This document shows positions 34,662 to 43,670 of a stretch of 64,000 nt of DNA, in pieces (position 1 is the stretch's first letter; the number at the start of each line of letters is the position of its first letter). The DNA is from Flavobacterium sp. (GTDB lineage Bacteria; Bacteroidota; Bacteroidia; Flavobacteriales; Flavobacteriaceae): NCBI GenBank assembly GCA_023251135.1, contig JAHEZJ010000032.1, positions 1-64,000 of the forward strand. The letters are read 5' to 3'. The notes under the pieces were generated by a model. It made no database searches. It saw only the letters and a list, made by a program, of their open reading frames with translations, and was not told the origin of the DNA. The translations under genes were made by a program, and so were the position numbers.

Positions 34662-35381
34662 TCAGGATAGTATTTTCTCTTTCCATTCAGGAAGATTTAC
34701 GCCTTTAAAGACAAGCCATAAACTAAGTGACAATTCGGCAATTAAACAAGGCATTAATAAAAGGATGCTCGAAAGTTGTGGAGCCAGAATTAAGGCAAAA
34801 CTATTGATGAGATAACAGATCCCGGCAATGGCCATTAAAACCCCGATTGCTTTTGGAAAGTAGCCCGATTTAAAGATCATATAGCCTTCCAGCAGACATA
34901 CAAATCCAAAAAAGATCAATCCGATTCCGAAACCAAAATCATGCAGTTTGATCGAAAGATACGACAAGGTATGCAATTGATCCGGATGGAAAGATTTTAA
35001 GTAGGCAGCGTCACCCAGAAAGAACAAAGCTGCGAGAAGATTGAGTTTATTGGCTACTAAAACGGCAGTTTGAATCAAGTTAAACGATAAATTTAAAAGA
35101 GCCAGTTTTCGGTTTACGGGTTTTAGCAGGTAATAGAGAATAATCATTACGGGTAAATCGCAAATTTGCATGATGAGATCTGCTGTAATACCAATTTTCC
35201 ATAAAAATTGTGAATGTATAATGTTATTGGCGGTTGCGTTAGCGTCTCCGGGCACAAACAATTTGTTTCTGACAAAAGTCTCGGCGAAGAATCCCATGAC
35301 AATAATCACCAGATATAAGGCACCGGCTATACGGGCATAAAATTGTGGTGAGGTTTCAAAATTTTTCAGGCTAGCATTCAT
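34662..35381 (-). CDS. DUF4386 family membrane protein
   Basis: The 239-residue protein begins QFYARIAGALYLVIIVMGFF, the DUF4386 opening, and has seven predicted membrane spans. The middle motif KLHDFGFGIGLIFFGFVCLL (about 148-167) is also typical. The family is widespread in Bacteroidota and its function is unknown. The gene appears to be single. Confidence 0.85.
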   Translation of the reverse strand: MNASLKNFETSPQFYARIAGALYLVIIVMGFFAETFVRNKLFVPGDANATANNIIHSQFLWKIGITADLIMQICDLPVMIILYYLLKPVNRKLALLNLSFNLIQTAVLVANKLNLLAALFFLGDAAYLKSFHPDQLHTLSYLSIKLHDFGFGIGLIFFGFVCLLEGYMIFKSGYFPKAIGVLMAIAGICYLINSFALILAPQLSSILLLMPCLIAELSLSLWLVFKGVNLPEWKEKILS

Positions 35382-35530
35382 TTTTGTGGTTTTGGTTTCT
35401 CGTAAGACGCCTGAGAAAGAACATTGTTACCGTTTATTTTAACATTTTTTTATAAGATCATTTTTTCTTCAGAATAAAGTAGTAATTTTAATACGTGATT
35501 GTAAGGACTGTTAATTTAAAATTGGGCCAG

Positions 35531-36004
35531 ATGAAAAACCTACTCCTAATGATTCTCTTTTTGTATAGCAGCTTTTTAATAGGGCAAAATGAAGTTTATC
35601 CCAACAAAGTGGTGACTCCACCCGAAAAAGTAGTGTTTACTTTTCAGAAAGAATATCCCGGTAAAGTTCCGGTATGGACTTTAAAATACGTTGGCGATGA
35701 TGATGACGAAATTCGATATGAGGCTAAATTCAAAAAGGATAAAAATACCAATGCGTTGGCGGTTTACGATAATTTAGGAGTCCTGAAAGCCTTTGAGTTG
35801 CAAATTCCGTTAGGTCAGCTGCCACAAAAAGCGCAAGCCTATCTGAAGAAAAATTATCCTGCCAGTGCTATCAAAGAACTAGCGGTTGTAGTTGATGATA
35901 AAAATAAAACCACCTACGAGGTCGGAGTACAAAAAAACTCCAAATTCTACGATGTGGTGTTTGATAAAAATGGAGGTTTTGATGTCATCATCGAAAAAGA
36001 TTAA
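35531..36004 (+). CDS. Secreted PepSY-like protein
   Basis: The ATG at 35531 gives a signal peptide (MKNLLLMILFLYSSFLIGQ) and 157 residues. A GTG at 35495 is possible but adds residues before the signal. The mature part has two beta-alpha repeats (FTFQKEYPGKVPVWTLKYVG and the AYLKKNYPASAIKELAVVVD block) of the putative beta-lactamase-inhibitor-like PepSY-like family (PF11396). Function unknown. It lies just upstream of a tandem hairpin repeat. Confidence 0.75.
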   Translation: MKNLLLMILFLYSSFLIGQNEVYPNKVVTPPEKVVFTFQKEYPGKVPVWTLKYVGDDDDEIRYEAKFKKDKNTNALAVYDNLGVLKAFELQIPLGQLPQKAQAYLKKNYPASAIKELAVVVDDKNKTTYEVGVQKNSKFYDVVFDKNGGFDVIIEKD

Positions 36005-36040
36005 AAAGCATTCTTACTAACTCAATATATTAAAAAGGAC

Positions 36041-36251
36041 AAACCCGACAGGTTTCAAAAACCTGTCGGGTTTAGTTTTTTTAGTACTTCAATAAATGTT
36101 TAAAACGAAATAGTTGAACTCCGTTTACCAAACCCGACAGGTTTCAAAAACCTGTCGGGTTTAGTTTTTTAGTACTGCAATAAGTTATTTAAAACGAAAT
36201 AGTTGAACTCCGTTTATCAAACCCGACAGGTTTCTAAAACCTGTCGGGTTT
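36041..36251. repeat. Three hairpin repeats, 89-base tandem period
   Basis: AAACCCGACAGGTTT and AACCTGTCGGGTTT arms form a near-perfect hairpin. Copies start at 36041, 36130 and 36219, exactly 89 bases apart, with spacers sharing TTTAAAACGAAATAGTTGAA. A degenerate copy occurs at 63586-63622. The first copies end in T-runs, so they can also act as terminators. Confidence 0.9.
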
Positions 36252-36275
36252 AATTATAGATTCGCAAAATAAAAA

Positions 36276-37040
36276 TTACAAATTCATTCCGCCTGAAACT
36301 TCGATGCGTTGCGCGTTTACCCAGCGTGCTTCTTCGGTACATAAAAAAGCTACTACACCGCCAATATCGTCTGGTAAACCTACTCTTCCCAGGGCGGTAA
36401 CTGCAGCTAAGTTTTTGTTTAATTGTTCGTTGTCGCGTACCACTCCGCCACCAAAATCGGTTTCGATGGCGCCCGGAGCCACTACATTGGCTCTGATTTT
36501 TCGTTCGCCCAATTCTTTGGCCTGATATTTTGTTAGCGTTTCAATAGCACCTTTCATAGAGGCATAGGCTGCATAACCCGGAAAAGAAAATCTTGCCAGA
36601 CCGGTTGAGATATTTACAATTCCACCACCGTCATTCATGAGCTTTAGCGCTTTTTGTGTTAAGAAAAAAGGCCCTTTAAACTGTATATTAGTCAATTGGT
36701 CGAATTCGGCTTCTGTTGTTCCTATAAACGAATTGTGGAGTCCAATTCCGGCATTGTTTACTAAAAAGTCAAACGTATCCGTGTTAAAAGTACTTTTCAA
36801 AGCTTCTGAAATAGAGTTGAAAAAGGGATCAAATGTACCGGAATCAGCCACATTTAATTGAAGAGCGGCTGCTTTTTGCCCTAAACCCTCAATTTCTTTT
36901 ACAACCGAATCGGCTTCGTCTTTTTTACTGTTATAAGTAATGATCACGTCGATTCCCTTTTTGGCAATTGCGATTGCCATATTTTTCCCTAAACCTCTGC
37001 TACCACCGGTAACCAGAGCAATTTTTGTGTTTACTGCCAT
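36276..37040 (-). CDS. SDR family oxidoreductase
   Basis: The ATG at 37040 gives 254 residues, normal for the family. A frame start at 37094 lies at the promoter and is unlikely. The nucleotide loop ALVTGGSRGLGKNMAIAIA, NNAGIG and the catalytic Ser/Tyr/Lys set (NISTG and YAAYASMKGA) are intact. The C-terminal WVNAQRIEVSGGMNL closes the fold. The substrate is unknown. A TACCTTTG -7 box lies at 37099-37106, downstream of an AraC-type gene that may regulate it. Confidence 0.93.
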   Translation of the reverse strand: MAVNTKIALVTGGSRGLGKNMAIAIAKKGIDVIITYNSKKDEADSVVKEIEGLGQKAAALQLNVADSGTFDPFFNSISEALKSTFNTDTFDFLVNNAGIGLHNSFIGTTEAEFDQLTNIQFKGPFFLTQKALKLMNDGGGIVNISTGLARFSFPGYAAYASMKGAIETLTKYQAKELGERKIRANVVAPGAIETDFGGGVVRDNEQLNKNLAAVTALGRVGLPDDIGGVVAFLCTEEARWVNAQRIEVSGGMNL

Positions 37041-37098
37041 TTTATACTTGTTTTTATTATGATTGTTTGTGTTGAAATCATTCTTTAAATTCATAATA

Positions 37099-37106
37099 CA
37101 AAGGTA
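37099..37106 (-). promoter_or_regulatory. -7 box for the SDR gene
   Basis: The minus strand reads TACCTTTG, an exact TAnnTTTG match 59 bases before ATG 37040. Confidence 0.6.
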
Positions 37107-37171
37107 GGAGCGAAGCAGCTGTGGGGAGTTGTAAATATCAAACCGAAGTTTGCAAAATTCAAATCATGAAA

Positions 37172-38095
37172 TTAGGTACGGAAGGCTAAAGGGGTAAACG
37201 AGGTTTGTTTTTTGAAGAAATTCGAGAAATGGGCTAATTCCTCAAACCCCAAAGAAAAAGCAATTTCAGAGATATTCCAGTCTGTTTGTTTTAAAAGAAT
37301 TTTGGCCTCACTGGTCAAACGGCTGCTGATCAATTCGGTCGTAGTCTTTCCTGTATTTTCTTTTAGAACCTTATTGAGATGATTCACATGAACCGATAAT
37401 CTCTCTGCAAAATCTTTGGCGGTTCTGAGTTGTAATCGCTGATTTGGAGATTCTATAGGAAATTGCCGTTCTAACAGTTCAGCAAATAAAGAGGAAACTC
37501 TGGCTGCCGAATTGTGTTTCGAATACAAGGCCGTTATAGGCTGTAATTTCTGCCCGAAGTGAATTAACTCAGCGACATAATTCCGAATCAAATCGTATTT
37601 GTAAATATAATCGGAGTTGATTTCTTTTTGTATTTTGTTGAAAATCAATTCTACTTCGATCACTTCTTCGTCCGTTAGCTGAAAAACGGGATAACCGTCT
37701 GAGGCAAAAATTGGAAGTTCGTCTAAATCAATTCCGCTTTTCGTTTTCGATAAAAACTCAGCGGTAAACACACAAAATTGTCCCGATTGATTGGTATCCT
37801 GAGGCAAATAATTGTACGGGATTTTTGGCGTAGCAAACAGAAGCCCTTGTTTTTCAATCTCGATTATTTTATCAGCATATTCAGCGCGGTTCCGGCCTTT
37901 AATCAAACTGATTTTATAATAAGCACGTCGGTCGTAAGGCATGACCGCCTTTCCCTGAAGCCGTTCCAGTAGTTCCTTAATATCAAACACATTAAAATGA
38001 CCAATTTCTTTTTGAATGTCATTAGGCAATAAAGAACTCGGTTCAACAGACGAGCCTTCAGTAATATCTTTGTAAAAGGAATCCAGTGATTTCAT
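37172..38095 (-). CDS. AraC family transcriptional regulator
   Basis: The 307-residue protein has a divergent N-terminal half and a C-terminal AraC domain with two helix-turn-helix motifs: TAKDFAERLSVHVNHLNKVL and NISEIAFSLGFEELAHFSNF, then KKQTSFTPLAFRT. It precedes the SDR gene on the same strand by about 130 bases, the usual layout of a flavobacterial AraC and the SDR it controls. The inducer is unknown. Confidence 0.9.
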   Translation of the reverse strand: MKSLDSFYKDITEGSSVEPSSLLPNDIQKEIGHFNVFDIKELLERLQGKAVMPYDRRAYYKISLIKGRNRAEYADKIIEIEKQGLLFATPKIPYNYLPQDTNQSGQFCVFTAEFLSKTKSGIDLDELPIFASDGYPVFQLTDEEVIEVELIFNKIQKEINSDYIYKYDLIRNYVAELIHFGQKLQPITALYSKHNSAARVSSLFAELLERQFPIESPNQRLQLRTAKDFAERLSVHVNHLNKVLKENTGKTTTELISSRLTSEAKILLKQTDWNISEIAFSLGFEELAHFSNFFKKQTSFTPLAFRT

Positions 38096-38187
38096 AGTAG
38101 AGAATTGTAAAATTCAAATATACGGAAATTCTAAATATCAAATTCCAAATTCCAAATACCAAGTTTCAGGTTTCAAGTTTCAGGTTT

Positions 38188-38256
38188 GCGCAATCTTGTC
38201 ATTTCGAGGAACGAGACTCGAGCGATAGCGAATAGGCAAAGCAAATCTCAGACTTC
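38188..38256. repeat. Partial palindromic element and heptamer array
   Basis: GCGCAATCTTGTCATTTCGA and GGAACGAG match the palindromic family, but the closing arm is missing. To its left (38140-38186) is a 7-base-period array of AAATTCC/AAGTTTC-type units. Confidence 0.7.
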
Positions 38257-38260
38257 ACAT

Positions 38261-38821
38261 TTAAAACAAACTTCCCTGAATTAATTCCGGTTGGGGATTA
38301 CTGCCAAAAGGGAGAGAATCAATCACAAAAAACTGTTTTTTTACGGGGTCGAATTCGCGTAGAACTATTGCTTCGCATAAAAAATCCATTGCAATTGTGG
38401 TAAAAAGCTGTGATGCTGTTTTAAGATGCTCGGGAGCCAGTTTCCGGCCAATAGAAATATGTGGATCGCTGCTTTTTTTAAGATTAGAAAGCAGTAATGC
38501 CTCCTGTGTTTTTTTCATAATCGGTTTTAAATCCTTCTTTGATTCTTCGTTTGGAGCAATGAAAAAAGCACCGTTTTCGTACGAACCAAAACGATCCAAA
38601 AACACCTGAAAAGGAGTAAAACTATCACAAGCTTTTAAAAGCCTTTGTTTGAATTTATCTATTTGAGAATTGTCAATTGAAAATTCACAGATCGTAATAT
38701 GCGCTATTGAATTCTTACTATTGTACCAGCCAATTTCAGCGGCTAAAAGTTCTTTCATTACTTTGATGGCCTCAATTATTTCTGGTGACGGATGAATAAC
38801 AACTGAATATTTCTTTTCCAT
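38261..38821 (-). CDS. 2'-5' RNA ligase family (2H phosphoesterase) protein
   Basis: The 186-residue protein carries two His-x-Thr/Ser motifs, AHITICEFS (about 41-49) and PHISIGRKL (about 119-127), the hallmark of the 2H phosphoesterase superfamily (LigT/YjcG-like). These act on 2',3'-cyclic phosphates or related bonds. The two halves are spaced normally. Substrate unknown. The gene stands alone. Confidence 0.9.
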   Translation of the reverse strand: MEKKYSVVIHPSPEIIEAIKVMKELLAAEIGWYNSKNSIAHITICEFSIDNSQIDKFKQRLLKACDSFTPFQVFLDRFGSYENGAFFIAPNEESKKDLKPIMKKTQEALLLSNLKKSSDPHISIGRKLAPEHLKTASQLFTTIAMDFLCEAIVLREFDPVKKQFFVIDSLPFGSNPQPELIQGSLF

Positions 38822-38847
38822 TTTTGGCGTTTGCTTTGGTACAAATT

Positions 38848-38876
38848 TAAAAAAACCGTTTGGATTCGGACGGTTT
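38848..38876 (-). terminator. Terminator of 38928-39242
   Basis: AAACCGT and ACGGTTT form a hairpin. On the minus strand it is followed by a T-run. Confidence 0.75.
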
Positions 38877-38927
38877 AAGATCAGTACCTTTAAAACGAGG
38901 GGCTACATACAAAAGAAATGCTGTGGT

Positions 38928-39242
38928 CTATAAATTTCCTTTAAGATGTAGTCGATACTCTATTTCTGATTTTAACAATCCGCTTCCACCTCCAAAATGT
39001 TCAATAACTTCGACATTTGGCTGCTCTTTCAGGCAGAAAGAGGTAAATTCCTTCTCGATATGATCTTCAATTCCTGAACTCAAAAGAACAATATCTATTT
39101 TGTGGTTCAGAAAATACTCCTGAGCTAATTTTTCGTCACTGAAACCAACTGCATTCCAGTTTTCATAAGCATTGACTAATCGCAGCAAGATCTCCAGTAT
39201 CGCCTGGTTTTTTCCAAGTATTAAAAATTCGTATGTTTTCAT
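38928..39242 (-). CDS. Small receiver-like protein of unknown function
   Basis: The 104-residue protein has MKTYEFLILGKNQAILEILL and HKIDIVLLSSGIEDHIEKEF, the strand-helix pattern of a response-regulator receiver. The phospho-acceptor Asp position is not clear and no output domain is present. Related small flavobacterial proteins are annotated as hypothetical. It has its own terminator and a repeat region upstream. Confidence 0.6.
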   Translation of the reverse strand: MKTYEFLILGKNQAILEILLRLVNAYENWNAVGFSDEKLAQEYFLNHKIDIVLLSSGIEDHIEKEFTSFCLKEQPNVEVIEHFGGGSGLLKSEIEYRLHLKGNL

Positions 39243-39569
39243 AACTGTAGAGTTTTTTTTCTAAGGTTCTGAGGTACTAAGATTCTAAGGTTCTTAGATT
39301 CGATAACCTTAAGGTACTTAGCGCTTTATAAAAGAGATATGTGTCTGACAAATGTACTAGTAAAGAATTTGTTACAACTTAATCTAGAATAAGAAAACCA
39401 CAAAATTTTAAAAACCTTAGCACCTCAGAGCCTTAGAACCTCAGTACCTCAGAAAAAAATAAAAGATTTTCCAGCCCTGGTGATTCAGACAGTCAGTGAC
39501 TTAGCGGTAGGAGAGCGAAAAAGATTTTTGGAATGTGGAAAGGCGTAATGATTTCTCTAAAGTTGCATG
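39243..39569. repeat. Octamer-periodic repeats in an intergenic region
   Basis: About 39258-39320 reads as 8-base units AGGTTCTG/AGGTACTA/AGATTCTA. About 39407-39450 reads as CCTTAGCA/CCTCAGAG/CCTTAGAA units, the inverted version. The stretch has no gene. Confidence 0.75.
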
Positions 39570-39810
39570 TACTTTTGCGCCGTAGAAACCGTGGGTTATG
39601 TCGTGTTTACCTTTTATGCGGCATGTAGGTTGCTATAATTAACTGTTTTTGGAGAAACAATTTTTTTAATTACAATGAAAATTTGACTTATTCATTTGAT
39701 CGTGGGTATAAGCTTTGTATGAATTTGCAAGAGTACAAAAGAGTCTTATTTTTATAGGGTTTTTAGATTTGGTTGGTTGGTTAACCGAGTCTAAAGACCC
39801 TTTTTTTTTT
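39570..39810 (+). ncRNA. Candidate non-coding transcript with own terminator
   Basis: A TACTTTTG -7 box at 39570-39577 is followed, about 230 bases later, by a strong plus-strand terminator: GGGTTTTTAGATTT (39757-39770) and GAGTCTAAAGACCC (39787-39800), then ten T. No plausible ORF lies between; the longest ATG frames are 12-14 codons. The terminator cannot serve the convergent esterase gene, because its T-run is on the plus strand. A well-placed -33 TTG was not found. Confidence 0.5.
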
Positions 39811-39826
39811 GCTTCTTATTTTTTCT

Positions 39827-40783
39827 TTAAAATGTGGTATAACCATTAACTTTAAGCCATTCTTCACAATCTTTAGTCCAGAATTTACTGGTATCGTTTA
39901 CCCCCAAACCAAAACCATGTCCTCCTTTTTCATAAAGATGTAACTCAGCCGGAACGCCATTTTTTTTGAGTGCGAGGTAGTAATTGATACTATTCTCAGC
40001 TAGAACCACCGTATCATCGGTAGCGTGAATTAAAAAAGTTGCAGGAGTCTTTGAACTAACTTTCTTCTCATTCGAATAAAAATCCAGTAATTCCTGAGAA
40101 GGATGGTTTCCAAGCAGACTCGTTTGAGAGCCTTTGTGCGTAATATCATTTTGCATCGAAATTACCGGATAAATCAATAGCGAAAAATCAGGACGCGCAC
40201 TTATTGTAGAATTTGTTTCGTAGGTCACATCGTCGTAATGAGTGGCTAAGGTCGAGGCCAAATGTCCTCCCGCTGAGAAGCCTATAACACCAATTTTGTT
40301 GCTGTCTATGCCGTATTTGGCTGCATTTTGCCTCACATAACGCATGGCTTCCTGCGCATCCTGTAATGGGCCGGTATTCTTATTTTTCATAATCTGATCA
40401 CTGGGCAATCTGTATTTGACTACAAAAGCGGCAATTCCTAAACGATTCAGCCAGTTGGCAACTTTTGTACCTTCTTTGTCTATTGCCAAATGCTGATATC
40501 CTCCGCCCGGGAAAATAAGAACAGCAGTCTGATTGGGTTTAGGATCTTTTGGTAAAAAAATACTCAGTGTTGGAATGCTGACCAAACTCGTGCTTTGCAC
40601 TTTTCCGTCTTTAAGAGATTCATTTTCTATATAATTGGAAGTTTTTAGCGCTCCGGGAATTGTATTCCACAACGGTATGATTTGATCTTGTGCTTGTACT
40701 TTAGACTGCATTATGGTGAGTAAAAATAGCGTTAGAAGTACTTCTTTGATGGTATAGTGTTTAAAAAAAGGCAATTTTTTCAT
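39827..40783 (-). CDS. Secreted alpha/beta hydrolase (acetyl esterase type)
   Basis: The 318-residue protein has a signal (LLTLFLLTIMQSKVQAQ). The alpha/beta-hydrolase motifs are the oxyanion loop FPGGGYQHLA, nucleophile GFSAGGHLAS, acid HATDDTVV and His in KGGHGFGLG. It resembles carbohydrate acetylesterases often found in polysaccharide loci, so it may remove acetyl groups from pectin. It is divergent from the ExuT-like transporter gene. No LacI operator was seen on its side of the 440-base gap. Confidence 0.85.
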   Translation of the reverse strand: MKKLPFFKHYTIKEVLLTLFLLTIMQSKVQAQDQIIPLWNTIPGALKTSNYIENESLKDGKVQSTSLVSIPTLSIFLPKDPKPNQTAVLIFPGGGYQHLAIDKEGTKVANWLNRLGIAAFVVKYRLPSDQIMKNKNTGPLQDAQEAMRYVRQNAAKYGIDSNKIGVIGFSAGGHLASTLATHYDDVTYETNSTISARPDFSLLIYPVISMQNDITHKGSQTSLLGNHPSQELLDFYSNEKKVSSKTPATFLIHATDDTVVLAENSINYYLALKKNGVPAELHLYEKGGHGFGLGVNDTSKFWTKDCEEWLKVNGYTTF

Positions 40784-41069
40784 GAATTATTAGAATTTTT
40801 AAGTGAATGAAATGGGAGTTTTAATCGCAAAATTTTAGATCAGATTTTAGTTCCGGTAATAATGTAACAAATGACTTTTGCCCTGGAGATTGCAGAATTA
40901 CTGGAGATTCATCAAAAGTGAAAGTTTTCTGGACAATTTTGATACATAAAACGGACAAATTTCACACAATAGCTTTTAACAAATATATTGTTTAATCTGT
41001 AATTTTGAGTTCTTTTTTTTGATTGATATGTTTAATTATGAGTTTAAATTAATTTTTTCTATAATTTAT

Positions 41070-41113
41070 TTGGAATATAAAGATTTAAAACTATATTTGT
41101 GCAATCGATTACA
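41070..41113 (+). promoter_or_regulatory. Promoter and LacI operator before exuT-like gene
   Basis: TTG at 41070-41072, a 19-base spacer, then the -7 box TATATTTG (41092-41099) are directly followed by TGCAATCGATTACA (41100-41113), so a bound repressor would cover the transcription start. Confidence 0.75.
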
Positions 41114-41223
41114 TTTGTTTAATTTTGCTAGATTAAATTCAAAGGTGCTGCCGTTTTTGTATCGTGTGTTAACTACAGATTAAACTACCCGAAAAAATAT
41201 CAATTTTATAATAAACCATTACC

Positions 41224-42693
41224 ATGAACCAAACAGATGCAGTTATTATGAGCCAAACCAAAAAAATTACAGGAAGTTATCGTTGGAGTATATGTGCGTT
41301 GCTATTTTTTGCTACAACCATTAATTACTTAGACAGACAGGTACTTTCCTTAACCTGGAGCGATTTTATTGCGCCGGAGTTTCATTGGACGAATAATGAC
41401 TATGGAAATATAACCGCCTTGTTTTCTATATTTTATGCTGTTTCACTACTGTTTGCAGGAAGGTTTGTAGATTGGATGGATACCAAAAAAGGTTTTCTCT
41501 GGGCGATTGGAATCTGGTCTTTTGGAGCTTGTTTGCATGCCTTTTGTGGTATTGCCACAGCCGGAATCATTACAGGAAACTGGTTTGTAGGCTTTGAAGG
41601 AGCAAAGGAAGCGATTCATCTTGTGAAAGATACCGGATTGGTAATCAATGTAAGTGTAACCTTGTTCATCTTCGCCCGTTTTGTTCTGGCGGTAGGAGAA
41701 GCAGGGAATTTTCCGGCAGCTATTAAAACAACAGCCGAATATTTCCCTAAAAAAGACAGGGCATTTTCAACCAGTATTTTTAATGCAGGTGCCACTGTTG
41801 GGGCATTAGCAGCTCCTATATCCATTCCGTTTATTGCAAAATCGTTCGGATGGGAAATGGCGTTTATCATAATTGGAGCTTTAGGCTTTGTCTGGATGGG
41901 ATTCTGGATTTTCATGTATGATAAACCTGAAAAACACCCAAAAGTAAGTGCTGCAGAGTTAGAATATATCCAACAGGATGATTTAGCAGACAGTAAGTTA
42001 GAGGGATATGTACCGGAAACCAAAGACAAAGTATCTTTTGTAGATTGCTTTAAATACAAACAAACCTGGGCATTCGCTTTTGGAAAGTTTATGACCGATG
42101 GCGTATGGTGGTTTTTCTTATTCTGGACGCCGGCTTACCTGAGCTCTGTTTACGGAATGGATTCTACACAGGCCGCTTTACCTTTATTTGTTTTGTATAT
42201 GATCACCCTGCTGTCTATTATTGGAGGATGGTTGCCCACCTATTTTGTGGAGAAAAAAGGAATGAACCCGTACGAAGGCAGAATGAGAGCCATGCTGATT
42301 TTTGCATTCTTTCCGTTACTGGCTTTAATTGCACAGCCTTTGGGGTACATAAGTTATTGGATTCCTGTGGTTATTATCGGTATTGCGGGGGCGGCTCACC
42401 AATCATGGTCGGCTAATATTTTTACTACTGTAGGAGATATGTTTCCTAAAAAAGCAATTGCAACGATTACCGGAATTGGAGGTTTAGCAGGAGGTGTTGG
42501 TTCAACTTTTATCAATAAGGGATCAGGAATGCTGTTTGACTATGCCAAAGAAAACAATATGTCTTTTATGGGCTTTCAGGGTATTGAGGCCGGCTACTTT
42601 ATCATTTTCTCTATTTGTGCCGTTTGTTACTTAACAGGCTGGTCTGTAATGAAAACGTTAGTACCAAAATACAGCCCGATAACCAATCTTTAG
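41224..42693 (+). CDS. exuT: MFS hexuronate transporter (ExuT-like)
   Basis: The 489-residue protein has about 12 membrane spans. It carries the MFS loop AGRFVDWMDTKKGFLWAIG and, in the first half, the ACS/hexuronate-type segments LLFFATTINYLDRQVLSLTW and GEAGNFPAAIKTTAEYFPKK, typical of ExuT. It would import galacturonate or other uronates across the inner membrane. It heads the catabolic genes and has its own LacI-type operator, with another before kduI. Confidence 0.9.
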   Translation: MNQTDAVIMSQTKKITGSYRWSICALLFFATTINYLDRQVLSLTWSDFIAPEFHWTNNDYGNITALFSIFYAVSLLFAGRFVDWMDTKKGFLWAIGIWSFGACLHAFCGIATAGIITGNWFVGFEGAKEAIHLVKDTGLVINVSVTLFIFARFVLAVGEAGNFPAAIKTTAEYFPKKDRAFSTSIFNAGATVGALAAPISIPFIAKSFGWEMAFIIIGALGFVWMGFWIFMYDKPEKHPKVSAAELEYIQQDDLADSKLEGYVPETKDKVSFVDCFKYKQTWAFAFGKFMTDGVWWFFLFWTPAYLSSVYGMDSTQAALPLFVLYMITLLSIIGGWLPTYFVEKKGMNPYEGRMRAMLIFAFFPLLALIAQPLGYISYWIPVVIIGIAGAAHQSWSANIFTTVGDMFPKKAIATITGIGGLAGGVGSTFINKGSGMLFDYAKENNMSFMGFQGIEAGYFIIFSICAVCYLTGWSVMKTLVPKYSPITNL

Positions 42694-42793
42694 GATTTTA
42701 GACTGTCGTTCAGTATCAGGATAGAAAAGAGAAGTTTTAATAAAAAATAAAATAAATTTTTAGTTTCAATTATGGTTTTTAAGGATAAAAATC

Positions 42794-42815
42794 TAATTTT
42801 GTGCAATCGATTACA
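42794..42815 (+). promoter_or_regulatory. -7 box and LacI operator before kduI
   Basis: TAATTTTG (42794-42801) is followed at once by TGCAATCGATTACA (42802-42815), 13 bases before the kduI start. No spaced TTG is clear. Confidence 0.75.
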
Positions 42816-42828
42816 TTAAAATAAAATT

Positions 42829-43665
42829 ATGACAAAATATAGCTCAAGATACGCGTCAAGCCCCGAAGCGGTGAAAAAGTATGATACTCAGGAATTGAGA
42901 AATGAATTTTTAATTGATGATCTGATGCAGGAAGATGAGATTGTATTAACCTACTCTCATTATGACCGATACATAGCCGGATCGGCAGTTCCGTTAAAGG
43001 ATCTGACTTTAGAAAGTATTGATCCGCTTAAAGCAGGTTATTTTCTGGAAAGAAGAGAAATAGGTATCATCAATGTAGGAGGTAAGGGAGCTGTAGTAGT
43101 AGAAGGAGTTTCTTTTGAATTGGATTTTAAAGATGCTTTGTATATCGGAAGCGGTAACAAAGAAGTGATCTTTAAAAGTGATGACAGTAAGAATCCTGCA
43201 AAATTTTATATCAATTCGGCTCCGGCCCACACTACCTATCCAACGGTAAAAGTGAGTCTGGCGGAAGCCAATAAACTGGAGTTGGGTACTATGGAAACGG
43301 CCAATCACCGTACCGTAAACCAAATGATTATTGGAGGTGTTGTAACCACCTGCCAATTGCAGATGGGAATGACTGAGTTAAGACCCGGAAGTGTTTGGAA
43401 TACCATGCCGGCACACGTACACGATCGCAGAATGGAAGTGTATTTTTATCTCGACATTCCCGAAAATCAGGCCGTTTGCCATTTTATGGGGCAGCCTCAG
43501 GAAACAAGACATATTTGGATGAACAATCATCAGGCCGTTATTTCACCGCCCTGGTCCATCCACTCCGGTTCCGGAACCAGTAATTATACTTTTATCTGGG
43601 GAATGGCCGGTGAGAATTTAGATTATGGAGATATGGATGTGTGTAAAATCACCGATTTAAGATAG
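42829..43665 (+). CDS. kduI: 5-dehydro-4-deoxy-D-glucuronate isomerase
   Basis: The 278-residue protein is a two-cupin KduI. The metal site includes MPAHVHDRRMEVYFYLD (His, His, Glu). RHIWMNNHQAVISPPWSIHS supplies the later His. It isomerises the linear product of unsaturated galacturonate to 3-deoxy-D-glycero-2,5-hexodiulosonate for KduD. It is the first of a kduI-kduD-uxaC set, with 5-24 base gaps. Confidence 0.97.
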   Translation: MTKYSSRYASSPEAVKKYDTQELRNEFLIDDLMQEDEIVLTYSHYDRYIAGSAVPLKDLTLESIDPLKAGYFLERREIGIINVGGKGAVVVEGVSFELDFKDALYIGSGNKEVIFKSDDSKNPAKFYINSAPAHTTYPTVKVSLAEANKLELGTMETANHRTVNQMIIGGVVTTCQLQMGMTELRPGSVWNTMPAHVHDRRMEVYFYLDIPENQAVCHFMGQPQETRHIWMNNHQAVISPPWSIHSGSGTSNYTFIWGMAGENLDYGDMDVCKITDLR

Positions 43666-43670
43666 AAATT

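Noticed and set aside
36041..36251. Possible CRISPR array
   Set aside because: Repeats are hairpins with conserved spacers of equal length, only three copies, and no cas genes nearby.
39720..39810. Attenuator with leader peptide before the esterase
   Set aside because: The terminator reads on the plus strand and the esterase gene is on the minus strand, so it cannot control it in this way.
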